Below are positions 1-7,708 of a DNA stretch of 64,000 nt, piece after piece. Origin of the DNA: Desulfurivibrionaceae bacterium (GTDB lineage: Bacteria > Desulfobacterota > Desulfobulbia > Desulfobulbales > VMSU01); NCBI GenBank assembly GCA_030145275.1, contig JAQYVV010000005.1:62001-126000 (forward strand), in the 5' to 3' direction. Both the position numbers and the translations under genes were made by a program. How positions within the stretch are numbered: position 1 is the first letter of the stretch; every line of letters begins with the position of its first letter. The notes under the pieces were generated by a model. That model was given only the letters and a program-made list of their open reading frames with translations. It ran no database searches and was not told the origin of the DNA.

Positions 1-680
1 AGTCCGAATGGCCACTTTTTGAGGGGCTTGGAACCTTTAAAGAGATAAACGAGCTCATTTTGACTTTTATTGAACGGCAGCTTTTTAAAGTTAATGATGG
101 TCTTATTCCATCAAAAGAAGAATTTCAGCAAAGGTTGTCGAGCTTAAGCAAAGGTGAACTTCTCTTGAAAGGCCAGGAACTCTTTGCCGCAATAAAAACT
201 GTTCTTAGTGAGCGCCGTATAACAATTGACCATATCTATGAATTTGAAAAAAAGGCCAAAAACTCAAATATTCATCTGCAAAATGTGCTCAAAAACGCAA
301 CAGAGCAGGTGCAAGAAATTTTTTCCGAAGCCTCTTTTTATGAAAATAGGGCAGATAGACTGAAATTACTGCCTCGTTATTACAAGGCAATCCGAATCAG
401 ATTAGAGAGGGCCTTTATCAATCTTGAGCAAGACAAGAAAAAATTACAACAACTTGCTCCCTTTATAGAATATGTCAGGCAATGCAGCAAAATATTAACC
501 AAGACAAGACTGCCTAAACAACAGGCTGAATTGCAGAAATTGGTACAGGAATATTGGATAATGGTGCAAGAGTATAAGGTTTCACTTTTTGCCCAGGAGC
601 TTAAGACCTCGCTCCCCGTTTCGCCAAAAAGACTAGAAAAGAAATGGAAGGAAATTGGTGAGGTGTGTGCAGAAGGGTGA
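1..680 (+). CDS. hrpA: C-terminal part of HrpA-type ATP-dependent RNA helicase (partial)
   Basis: The frame is open from base 3, so the TTG start in the ORF track at 60 is only a track artefact and the gene begins upstream of the window. The visible 226 residues resemble the end of the C-terminal DUF3418 region of HrpA helicases: a 'LLPRYYKAIRIRLERA' segment and a final 'VSLFAQELKTSLPVSPKRLEK' segment are typical of that family's end. The DEAH helicase motifs would lie upstream and are not visible. It is an RNA helicase by family, with its role here unknown. An unrelated coiled-coil-like protein is the alternative. Confidence 0.7.
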   Translation, partial: SEWPLFEGLGTFKEINELILTFIERQLFKVNDGLIPSKEEFQQRLSSLSKGELLLKGQELFAAIKTVLSERRITIDHIYEFEKKAKNSNIHLQNVLKNATEQVQEIFSEASFYENRADRLKLLPRYYKAIRIRLERAFINLEQDKKKLQQLAPFIEYVRQCSKILTKTRLPKQQAELQKLVQEYWIMVQEYKVSLFAQELKTSLPVSPKRLEKKWKEIGEVCAEG

Positions 681-753
681 CACTTTATATCAAAGTGGGT
701 ATCCAGTTAGCTCAACTTGATTCAAAATTCTTAACAAATGGTGGTTATACCTC

Positions 754-787
754 CTGGATTCCCGTTAAAAGCGTACGGGAATGACGA
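754..787 (+). repeat. R4 palindromic repeat, copy 1
   Basis: A 34 bp near-palindrome of the form CTGGATTCCxG...CxGGAATGACGA. It forms an inverted pair with the next R4 copy 28 bases further on. R4 occurs nine times in the window. Confidence 0.85.
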
Positions 788-814
788 CATAAAGGAGTTT
801 TTCACATCTAGCAC

Positions 815-861
815 CGTCATCGGAGTCTGCGCTTATCTCCCGCATGTAGTTAGCGGGAATT
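815..861 (-). repeat. R4 palindromic repeat, copy 2, carrying a mini-insert
   Basis: This R4 copy begins CGTCAT and resumes with CCCGCATGTAGTTAGCGGG. The expected T between the arms is replaced by an 18 bp mini-insert. It lies just upstream of the GIY-YIG gene. Confidence 0.8.
821..838 (-). repeat. Mini-insert A inside R4
   Basis: The sequence on the minus strand is AGATAAGCGCAGACTCCG. It interrupts R4 at the GGA/AT junction. Orientation is defined by AGGTAAGC...CTCCG reading 5' to 3'. Confidence 0.75.
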
Positions 862-865
862 ATGG

Positions 866-1165
866 GTGATAGGAATTAATAAGCAGCCCTCAGTATACAT
901 ACTCGCAAGCAAAAGAAATGGTACCCTTTACGTGGGCGTTACTTCTAATCTCGTCAAAAGGATATGGGAACATAAAAACAATTTGGTAGAAGGATTCACC
1001 AAACGCTATGGAGTTCATCAACTGGTTTGGTATGAAATGCACGAGACCATGGAATCTGCAATTCAGCGGGAGAATAGATTGAAAGGGTGGACGCGAGCAT
1101 GGAAATTAAAATTGATTGAAAGCAGCAATCCTGATTGGCATGATTGGTACCTAACGATTGTCTGA
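866..1165 (+). CDS. Small GIY-YIG nuclease-domain protein
   Basis: A 99-residue single-domain protein. The GIY-YIG core is visible as 'VYILASKRNGTLYVGVT' (about residues 10-26), followed by the conserved Arg in 'LVKRIWEHK' and the catalytic Glu in 'QRENRLKGW' (about residue 69). The length fits the short stand-alone family. The only in-frame conventional start is GTG at 866. The position where relatives usually begin (Met-Asn-Lys-Gln-Pro) is here ATT AAT AAG CAG CCC, so the normal start may have mutated. No Shine-Dalgarno sequence is visible. The gene is bracketed on both sides by inverted pairs of R4 palindromes, two of them carrying mini-inserts, which suggests it belongs to a mobile unit. 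The nuclease substrate is unknown. Confidence 0.8.
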   Translation: MIGINKQPSVYILASKRNGTLYVGVTSNLVKRIWEHKNNLVEGFTKRYGVHQLVWYEMHETMESAIQRENRLKGWTRAWKLKLIESSNPDWHDWYLTIV

Positions 1166-1215
1166 CTGGATCGGAGTCTGTGCTTACCTCCGGCTAACAA
1201 CATGCCGGAATGACC
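1166..1215 (+). repeat. R4 palindromic repeat, copy 3, carrying a mini-insert
   Basis: CTGGAT, then an 18 bp mini-insert, then CCGGCTAACAACATGCCGGAATGAC. It starts one base after the stop codon of the GIY-YIG gene and is inverted relative to the copy upstream of that gene. Confidence 0.8.
1172..1189 (-). repeat. Mini-insert B inside R4
   Basis: The minus strand reads AGGTAAGCACAGACTCCG. It interrupts R4 at GGA/AT, the same internal junction as mini-insert A. Confidence 0.8.
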
Positions 1216-1218
1216 GAC

Positions 1219-2025
1219 TTACGAGGAGTTACGATCGTCATCCCCGAATGTCGTTATCGGGGATCCAGGAGTTTTACCATCACTTTTGGAGAAGTTACAA
1301 GTTTTTTGGGTACCAAAATTTAGTTCGGCATCAGAGGCACGGACATACATGGGGGTGGCGGTTGCCGGATCAAGAAAATCACCTTGAGCGAATTTGTCTA
1401 AGGCAAGCAGGCCAACAGCGGCGGCACGGGCAAAATATAACCCCTGATAACAAAATTCGGCCAAATCCCCCAAATTTTCAGCAATGATTGTTTTATAAAC
1501 AGAAATTCCATCGCCTATAAAAAAGGTTGGTTCACTGATCAGTTCTGCAAGAGCTTCAGGAGAAACGGCTCGGTATTCGCACAGTCGGAGAAGTTTACCT
1601 TCTGCATCATATTTGTACAGGGATGTATAAACCTCACCTTTTCTGGCATCCAATATAGGACAAATCTGTTTTTCTGTTCGCGGCAATTGATGGGCCAGAG
1701 CATCGAGAGTTGCCACACCGATTATCTTTTTCCCAAAAGCCATGGCGAGCCCTTTCACTGTCCCTAAGGCTATACGTAGTCCCGTGAAACTTCCGGGGCC
1801 CAGGCTTACCGCAATCGCCTCAATAGCATCCCATTGCAGACCTGATTCCAAAAGAGCCGTATCAATTTGCTGGATAAGCCTTTTTGAGTGGGTCCGCTTT
1901 GAATACAACGATTGTTCGTATATGCAGAGATCTCGGCAAACCAGAGCAATGCTGCCACACATGCTGGAAAGTTCAAGAGCCAGAATAATTGGCGGTTTTA
2001 TATTTTGTTGTCCGTGTATTGCCAT
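1219..2025 (-). CDS. tsaB: tRNA threonylcarbamoyladenosine biosynthesis protein TsaB
   Basis: TsaB pairs with TsaD to make t6A37 in ANN-decoding tRNAs. The ASKHA fold signature is visible: 'ILALELSS' at the N-terminus, 'THSKRLIQQID', and 'SLGPGSFTGLRIALGTVKGLA' around residues 75-95. At 268 residues it is longer than the usual 220-240. The last 18 residues or so (TPGSPITTFGDDDR...) are the translation of an R4 palindrome at 1236-1268, so the natural stop was lost or the repeat entered the end of the gene. The ATG at 2023-2025 abuts a heptad repeat array and has no Shine-Dalgarno sequence, so translation may depend on coupling or be weak. It follows rseP after 135 bases. Confidence 0.9.
   Translation of the reverse strand: MAIHGQQNIKPPIILALELSSMCGSIALVCRDLCIYEQSLYSKRTHSKRLIQQIDTALLESGLQWDAIEAIAVSLGPGSFTGLRIALGTVKGLAMAFGKKIIGVATLDALAHQLPRTEKQICPILDARKGEVYTSLYKYDAEGKLLRLCEYRAVSPEALAELISEPTFFIGDGISVYKTIIAENLGDLAEFCYQGLYFARAAAVGLLALDKFAQGDFLDPATATPMYVRASDAELNFGTQKTCNFSKSDGKTPGSPITTFGDDDRNSS
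1236..1268 (-). repeat. R4 palindromic repeat, copy 4, inside the tsaB reading frame
   Basis: CGTCATCCCCGAATGTCGTTATCGGGGATCCAG. It is read through in frame as the C-terminal tail of TsaB. Confidence 0.85.
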
Positions 2026-2152
2026 AAGTTGAAAGTTGAAAGTTGAAAGATGAAAGATGAAAGATGCAAGCTGAAAGGTTAAAAACCAAACACGACTGAA
2101 GCGCTGTGCTCCCCTCTTTCAACTTTCAACTAATTACATCTTTCAGCTAGTA
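2026..2152. repeat. Heptad-array palindrome between tsaB and rseP
   Basis: The left arm is a degenerate 7-bp tandem array (GTTGAAA x3, GATGAAA x2, GATGCAA, GCTGAAA). The right arm at about 2116-2152 is its inverted counterpart (CTTTCAACTTTCAACT...TCTTTCAGC). It fills the gap between the two genes and directly abuts the tsaB start codon. Confidence 0.75.
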
Positions 2153-2160
2153 GTTTTTTT

Positions 2161-3237
2161 TTAACCTTGCGTGAAAAGCCGGACAAAATCGTTGTAAAAG
2201 ACAAAGACCATTAGGGAGCCAAGCAAAACAATACCAATTTGCTGCAGCATCTCTTGGGCTTGCATGCTTAGAGGCTTGCGGCGCAGGGCCTCTATTGAAA
2301 AGAAAACAAGGTGGCCGCCGTCAAGAATCGGAATAGGGAAAAGATTAATGATCCCTAAGTTGATGCTTAATACAGCCATAAAGGAAAAAAGGTTAAGCCA
2401 GCCCGCTTCAAATTGTTGGCCAGCCATATTGGCGATGAGAATTGGTCCGCCAATTTCACTGGCAGGAATGACGTTTTGAAATATTTTGATAATTCCCATA
2501 AAGGTCAGGTAGATAAAGGCCCATGTCTGTTCTAAGCTTGCAGTAAAAGCCCTGAAGAAAGAGATCTTTTCATAGGTGAGCTCGTCACTTTTGGTTATGC
2601 CGAGAAGATATCTTTCCCCTGTTACTTCTCCAAATATATTTTTAACCTCTTTCTTTTCCGGTTGGCCGGTAAAATCAAGGATTTTCCCATCTCGGTCAAC
2701 GGTTAGTGTGAGGTTATCGCCTCCAGAATTTTTGACAATTTCGGATACCTCTTGCCAGGTTCTGGTCTCACTGTTGTTGATCGCAAGAATAATATCACCT
2801 TCCATGATACCTATATGGTTGGCAGGGGATTCCTGGGTGACGACACCAATTTTTGTACCTTCAACTGCCTGGGGCAGTCCTGAAATAGAATAAATGATAA
2901 AAAAGACCAGGACTGCAAAAAGCAGGTTGAATAGAGGCCCGCAGGCAACAACCAGGAATCTCTGCCAAACAGGTTTCTGGGAGAAGGAACCTTGCTGGTC
3001 AGCTTCCGAGACCGTTTCTCCCGGTTGTTCTCCCAGCATTTTGACGTATCCTCCCAGTGGAAAGGCACTGATGAGGTACTCCGTATCGCCCCAGGTCTTA
3101 CTGATTAATTTAGGGCCAAAACCCAGGGAGAATTTTAGGACTTTTACTCTGAAAAGTTTGGCTATGATAAAGTGTCCAAATTCATGCACAAAAATAAGGA
3201 CGGCAAGGACAAGTATAAAAGAAGTTATGGTGTTCAT
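2161..3237 (-). CDS. rseP: RIP metalloprotease RseP (site-2 protease)
   Basis: A membrane-embedded zinc protease that cleaves anti-sigma factors and signal peptides within the inner membrane. The N-terminal transmembrane segment carries the HEFGH zinc site at residues 18-22. A PDZ domain spans about residues 125-200. The C-terminal 'NLFPIPILDGGH' holds the third zinc ligand, Asp. At 358 residues it has one PDZ domain, the shorter form, rather than the two of E. coli RseP (about 450). It is the last envelope gene of the rpsB-to-rseP cluster, separated from dxr by an R1 palindrome. Confidence 0.95.
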   Translation of the reverse strand: MNTITSFILVLAVLIFVHEFGHFIIAKLFRVKVLKFSLGFGPKLISKTWGDTEYLISAFPLGGYVKMLGEQPGETVSEADQQGSFSQKPVWQRFLVVACGPLFNLLFAVLVFFIIYSISGLPQAVEGTKIGVVTQESPANHIGIMEGDIILAINNSETRTWQEVSEIVKNSGGDNLTLTVDRDGKILDFTGQPEKKEVKNIFGEVTGERYLLGITKSDELTYEKISFFRAFTASLEQTWAFIYLTFMGIIKIFQNVIPASEIGGPILIANMAGQQFEAGWLNLFSFMAVLSINLGIINLFPIPILDGGHLVFFSIEALRRKPLSMQAQEMLQQIGIVLLGSLMVFVFYNDFVRLFTQG

Positions 3238-3294
3238 AGGATAAAATGTTTATGGGGAGTATAGTTCTGTTTTAAACGAAGAAGAGGGTTAATG

Positions 3295-3402
3295 GTAAAT
3301 GTTTGACAACGCTTCAGATGTGTTCGATCAGGTTGGCGAAGCGTAGTAGTTCTACGTGAGTCAGCCTGATCGGGCACAGCTGGAGTGTTGCCGAATATTT
3401 AC
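3295..3402 (+). repeat. R1 interrupted palindrome, copy a (108 bp)
   Basis: The outer arms GTAAATGTTTGACAACGCTTC and its inverted partner end in ATATTTAC, with an invariant centre containing CGTAG-TAGTT-CTACG. It directly abuts the dxr stop codon (3403). Most arm mismatches are G-T or T-G pairs when read on the plus strand. Confidence 0.9.
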
Positions 3403-4635
3403 TCAAGGGATTGGGGCGTGTCCAGGTGGTAAATCTATTACAGGTAGTGCGTCCCCGCGTTTTTGAGCAGTGCTCATGGCAAGGGCTTCAGCTACTGAGT
3501 TGGCTTGCATTCGAGCGCTTAAATCGGCATTTAAAATATCTTCTATGCTGACAGGTTGTCTGGCAGGAATTCTATTCATTGTTTCTGCTACAGTCAAGAC
3601 TATCTCCGGGTAACGGATTTTTTCTTGAAGAAATGCCTCAACTGCAATTTCATTGGCGGCATTTAATATGGCCGGCATGGTTCCTCCGATCTCACAGGCC
3701 TGATAGGATAGCTTAAGAGAGGGGAATTTTTGAAAATCAGGCCGGTGAAATTGTATGTTTTCATACTGGGTCAAATCAAGGGCGGGCAGGTTAAGTTTGA
3801 TTCTCTCAGGGTAGGTAAGGGCATAGGCTATGGGGATTCTCATGTCGGGAATACCCATCTGTGAGATAACCGAGCCATCGATATATTCAACCATGGAATG
3901 GACAATACTTTGGGGGTGAACGAGCACCTCAATCTTTTTAAGCTCAATGTCAAAAAGCCATTTGGCCTCAATTACTTCTAACCCTTTATTCATAAGGGTT
4001 GCAGAATCAATCGATATTTTTCTTCCCATGTCCCAATTAGGGTGAGAAAGGGCTTGCTCTGGGGTTACATCCCAAAGCTGACTTTCATTGTACTCGCGAA
4101 AGGGTCCTCCGGATGCCGTTAGGATTATTTTTTTAATATCCTCTTGGCGGCCAGCGCTTAGAGATTGAAAAATGGCATTGTGTTCACTGTCAACCGGGAG
4201 AAGATTGACTTTTTGGGCGGAGACTGCGGCCATGATTATTTCACCTGCCATAACAAGGGTTTCCTTGTTAGCAAGGGCGATGTCTTTACCTGCAAGAATT
4301 GCGGCGTAGGTAGGTGGAAGACCGGCGGCCCCAACAATGGCTGAAACAACAAGATCGGCAGAGGCAATGGTAGCGACTCTCTCGACCCCTTCAGCCTCGC
4401 AGACAATTCTATCCTGCCATTGGGCAGACATTTGCTGCCGAAGTGCTTCAGCCTTGCTTTTGTCAGCTACAGAGATCAGCAGAGGTTGAAATGCCTCTGC
4501 CTGTTCGTGCAGGAGTTCAATATTACTGCCCGCAGCAAGGCCTACTACTCTGAAACGGCCGGGGAAGTTTCGGACGACATCAAGAACATTTTTACCAATT
4601 GATCCGGTTGAGCCTAGGATGGAAATATTCTTCAT
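3403..4635 (-). CDS. dxr: 1-deoxy-D-xylulose 5-phosphate reductoisomerase
   Basis: Converts DXP to MEP with NADPH, the committed step of the MEP isoprenoid pathway. The N-terminal dinucleotide motif 'ILGSTGSIG', the 'ANKETLVMAG' segment, the substrate and metal motifs 'DSEHNAIFQ' and 'ASGGPFRE', and 'DSATLMNKGLEVIEA' are all present. Length (410) is normal. It lies 8 bases after cdsA in the operon. The stop codon touches an R1 palindrome, which separates it from rseP by 165 bases. Confidence 0.97.
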   Translation of the reverse strand: MKNISILGSTGSIGKNVLDVVRNFPGRFRVVGLAAGSNIELLHEQAEAFQPLLISVADKSKAEALRQQMSAQWQDRIVCEAEGVERVATIASADLVVSAIVGAAGLPPTYAAILAGKDIALANKETLVMAGEIIMAAVSAQKVNLLPVDSEHNAIFQSLSAGRQEDIKKIILTASGGPFREYNESQLWDVTPEQALSHPNWDMGRKISIDSATLMNKGLEVIEAKWLFDIELKKIEVLVHPQSIVHSMVEYIDGSVISQMGIPDMRIPIAYALTYPERIKLNLPALDLTQYENIQFHRPDFQKFPSLKLSYQACEIGGTMPAILNAANEIAVEAFLQEKIRYPEIVLTVAETMNRIPARQPVSIEDILNADLSARMQANSVAEALAMSTAQKRGDALPVIDLPPGHAPIP

Positions 4636-4643
4636 TGGACAAA

Positions 4644-5447
4644 TTACATTTGGGTAGATAATTTAAAATAGATGATATAAAAAAGGACGGGGGAGGTCAA
4701 AATGAGAGAGTCTATCCGGTCAAGAATACCGCCGTGACCAGGAAGAATTGAACCCGAGTCCTTCACACTATTGGAACGTTTGAAAATGGATTCTGTTAAG
4801 TCGCCAATAACACTAAGTCCGGCCAGTAGCAGTGCTAAAAATATTATTTTGATAATATCATAGTTAGGCCCTGCAAAATGCGCGTATATTACAGCTCCTA
4901 TTGTAGCGAAGAAAAGACCGCCGAAAAACCCCTCTACTGTTTTTCCAGGACTGATTGAAGGGCAAAGTTTCACCTTGCCAAATTTGGAACCAATGTAATA
5001 TGCGCCGGTGTCTGACGAGCAAATTATAATAGAGAGAAAAAATAACCAGAAGTGACCGTTGGGCAGAGTATTGATAAGGAATAGATGGGCGGCACAGAGT
5101 CCGATATAAGCAGAACCAAAGGACAACTTGGTCATGAGTATAAATGGATCTTTAACGCTGCTGAAACGAGAAATTATTAGTAAAATCTGTAGGATAAGGG
5201 AGAGGATAAAACCACTAACCACTAAAGCAAGATCGCCGCTGAACGAGAAGAAAAGAGGGGCCAGACCTGTGATAATGCCGCCAAAATGAAATGTTTTCTC
5301 CTGATCATTAAGGCAAATTGTGTAATATTCTTTCAGGGCAAGGCTGGCGGCAACGGTTACAACGGCCCACAGTAAAGCATGAGATTGGGAATAGATAACT
5401 AAAAGCCATAAAAATCCGGCAACTACTCCTGTAATGAGTCTAGTCAT
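4644..5447 (-). CDS. cdsA: Phosphatidate cytidylyltransferase
   Basis: Makes CDP-diacylglycerol from phosphatidate and CTP at the inner membrane. It is 267 residues long with about seven to eight hydrophobic segments. The C-terminal family signature 'FKRSNSVKDSG...LPGHGGILDRID' is intact. The start overlaps the uppS stop by 4 bases, implying translational coupling. Confidence 0.95.
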   Translation of the reverse strand: MTRLITGVVAGFLWLLVIYSQSHALLWAVVTVAASLALKEYYTICLNDQEKTFHFGGIITGLAPLFFSFSGDLALVVSGFILSLILQILLIISRFSSVKDPFILMTKLSFGSAYIGLCAAHLFLINTLPNGHFWLFFLSIIICSSDTGAYYIGSKFGKVKLCPSISPGKTVEGFFGGLFFATIGAVIYAHFAGPNYDIIKIIFLALLLAGLSVIGDLTESIFKRSNSVKDSGSILPGHGGILDRIDSLILTSPVLFYIIYFKLSTQM

Positions 5448-6196
5448 GTTTCCTGCTTTTTGATTTGTTCGCCAGTCTTGCCAAAACGACGTTGTCTTAC
5501 CTGGTATTGTTTAATAGCGTCTATTAATTCTTTCTCTCTGAATTTTGGCCAGTAAATTTCAGTGAAGTATAATTCAGAATAGGAAACTTGCCATAATAAA
5601 AAGTTACTCAGGCGGGATTCTCCTCCTGTTCGTATTAAGAGGTCAGGGTCTGGTAGCCCTGCGGTGTAAAGATGGTTTGAAATAGTCTCTTCATTTATGT
5701 CATCAACGGATAGATTTCCCTCCAGACATTGGCGAGTTATTTCCTGGACCCCTTTTGTTAGTTCACTTCTGAAACCATAACTGAGGGCAAGGTTCAAGAC
5801 CATGCCTGTGTTTTTGGAGGTGTCGTCAATCACCCGTAGCAATACGTCCCGAACATCGGGGGGCAATTTGTCAATTTGGCCAAGGCAGCGAAGACTGATA
5901 TTGTTGGCGCACAGATCCTGCACCTCTTTTTCAAGATAGGTTTTAAGAAGGTTCATTAAAGTTGAGACTTCGTCCTTAGGTCTTTTCCAGTTTTCTGTGG
6001 AAAAAGCGTATAGGGTCAAAACCTGGATGCCTAATTTTCTGGAAACTCGGACAATTTCGCGAACAGAATCAACCCCTGCCTTATGTCCCAGCGTGCGGAT
6101 AAGACCAAGTTTTTGGGCCCATCTACCATTGCCATCCATTATTATAGCTATGTGACGGGGTAGGCTTTGGGGGTCTAGTTCAGTTGGTTTTGTCAT
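5444..6196 (-). CDS. uppS: Isoprenyl (undecaprenyl diphosphate) synthase, cis-type
   Basis: Cis-prenyltransferase that builds the lipid carrier for peptidoglycan. It has the substrate motif 'IIMDGNGRWA' near residue 18, 'LTLYAFSTENWKRP', and the C-terminal 'DPDLLIRTGGESRLSNFLLWQ'. Length 250 is typical. It is coupled to cdsA by a 4-base overlap. Confidence 0.96.
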   Translation of the reverse strand: MTKPTELDPQSLPRHIAIIMDGNGRWAQKLGLIRTLGHKAGVDSVREIVRVSRKLGIQVLTLYAFSTENWKRPKDEVSTLMNLLKTYLEKEVQDLCANNISLRCLGQIDKLPPDVRDVLLRVIDDTSKNTGMVLNLALSYGFRSELTKGVQEITRQCLEGNLSVDDINEETISNHLYTAGLPDPDLLIRTGGESRLSNFLLWQVSYSELYFTEIYWPKFREKELIDAIKQYQVRQRRFGKTGEQIKKQET

Positions 6197-6231
6197 GGAA
6201 TTCTTAACGAGGTGCTGCGGTTGTTGAAGGG

Positions 6232-6261
6232 TAAAAAAAAACCGCCTAAGCGATTTTTTTT
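6232..6261 (-). terminator. Probable Rho-independent terminator after frr
   Basis: On the minus strand, an A-tract, then TCGC-TTAG-GCGG, then a T-tract. The GC stem is short but A-T pairs extend it. It lies 37 bases after the frr stop and could separate the rpsB-frr transcript from uppS onward. Confidence 0.55.
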
Positions 6262-6297
6262 ATAAATAATATTTATTCTGTAGGAGAGGAGAAAAGA

Positions 6298-6852
6298 TTA
6301 GACTTCCATGACCTCTTTTTCTTTCTCGGCCATTATTTGATCTATATCTTTAATGTGTTTATCTGTCTCTTGCTGGGCTTTGTCCTGCAGGCCAAAGAGT
6401 TCATCTTCAGAGATCTCTTTATCTTTCTTTTGTGCTTTTAATATATCGATGGCTTCCCGCCGATGGTTTCGCACGGTGATTCTGTAATCCTCACTAATTT
6501 TTTTGACCTGTTTTACCAGTTCCTTGCGCCTATCTTCGGTAAGTTGAGGGATTGATATTCGAATAATTTTACCATCATTAACAGGATTAAGACCAATATT
6601 GGCTTTATTTATAGACTTCTCTATGGCACCAATTACCTGTGGGTCCCATGGTTGCACAGCGATAAGCCTGTTTTCTGGAATAGTGAGGGTGGCTACTTGG
6701 TTAAGAGGCATTTGAGCGCCATATGATTCTACTTTAATCCCATCCAGGAGAGAGAGGGAAGCTCTGCCTGTTCTAACCCTGGTAAGTTCGCGGCGATATG
6801 CTTCTATGCTGGATGCCATTTTTTCGCCCATGTTTTCTATGACTTTACTCAT
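6298..6852 (-). CDS. frr: Ribosome recycling factor
   Basis: Splits post-termination ribosomes together with EF-G. The 184-residue all-family length and the segments 'RTGRASLSLLDGIKVESYG', 'IPQLTEDRRKELVKQVKK' and 'VRNHRREAID' are characteristic. It overlaps pyrH by 4 bases. Confidence 0.97.
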   Translation of the reverse strand: MSKVIENMGEKMASSIEAYRRELTRVRTGRASLSLLDGIKVESYGAQMPLNQVATLTIPENRLIAVQPWDPQVIGAIEKSINKANIGLNPVNDGKIIRISIPQLTEDRRKELVKQVKKISEDYRITVRNHRREAIDILKAQKKDKEISEDELFGLQDKAQQETDKHIKDIDQIMAEKEKEVMEV

Positions 6853-7571
6853 TTTTTATCCCCTTCTATAAGTGTTCCAACTTTTTTGCCACATATGGCT
6901 TTAAGAATGTTTCCCGGTATGTTCATGTTGAAAACAAGTATACTTTTTTGATTATCCATGGCAAGAGAAATGGCTGTTGAATCCATAACTTTCAGCCTGC
7001 GTGATAAAACCTCTGAATAAGAGAGCTTATTAAACTTAATGGCATCTTTATCTTTTAATGGATCACGATCATAAACGCCATCAACCCTGGTTGCCTTGCA
7101 GATTACATCTGCTTCTATTTCAAGGCCGCGCAAAACAGAGGCAGTGTCCGTGGTAAAAAATGGATTCCCAGATCCGGCTGCAAAAATGACAACCCGACCC
7201 TTATCTAAATGGTGAATAGCTTGTTGACGTGAGTAGGATTCACAGACGATAGGCATGGGGATTGAGGAAAGGACACGCGCTGACAGGTCGTTTTTTTCAA
7301 AGGCGTCTTGAAGGGCAAGGGCATTCATGACCGTTGCCAACATACCCATGTTGTCCGCAGTGACTCTGTTCATCCCGGCAGAGGCGACAGAAACACCACG
7401 GAAAATGTTGCCAGCCCCTATGACAAGACCAACTTGCACGCCTGTTTTGACAAGATCTTTAACTTCCCGGGCTACGTATTGCAGGACTTTTTTGTCCAGG
7501 CCGTAGGAGCCTTCACCCATCAAGGCTTCACCGCTTAATTTTAAGAGTACCCTTTTAAATTTTGCTTTCAC
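6849..7571 (-). CDS. pyrH: UMP kinase
   Basis: Phosphorylates UMP to UDP. Amino-acid-kinase fold motifs include 'LLKLSGEAL', 'VIGAGNIFRG' and 'FAAGSGNPFFTTDTAS'. The 240-residue length is normal. It sits between tsf and frr, the usual position. Confidence 0.97.
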   Translation of the reverse strand: MKAKFKRVLLKLSGEALMGEGSYGLDKKVLQYVAREVKDLVKTGVQVGLVIGAGNIFRGVSVASAGMNRVTADNMGMLATVMNALALQDAFEKNDLSARVLSSIPMPIVCESYSRQQAIHHLDKGRVVIFAAGSGNPFFTTDTASVLRGLEIEADVICKATRVDGVYDRDPLKDKDAIKFNKLSYSEVLSRRLKVMDSTAISLAMDNQKSILVFNMNIPGNILKAICGKKVGTLIEGDKK

Positions 7572-7708
7572 GGTAAATCCTCGTTAGGCTTGAAGACCAA
7601 GGTTGAGATATTGGTGTTCAGATTAATGGACTGTATATTGGTGGTTCTGGAGAAGTCAATTTACCTGTTTGCGTTTAGATAAATTGCCTTATTCTACCAC
7701 GATCATAA

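Noticed and set aside
821-838. Mini-insert as a eukaryotic-like 5' splice site (AG/GTAAG)
   Set aside because: The resemblance is superficial; there is no intron-like partner sequence and the context is bacterial.
1158-1487. Plus-strand ORF of 109 residues
   Set aside because: It is antisense to the end of tsaB and composed partly of R4 and mini-insert sequence; no domain is recognisable.
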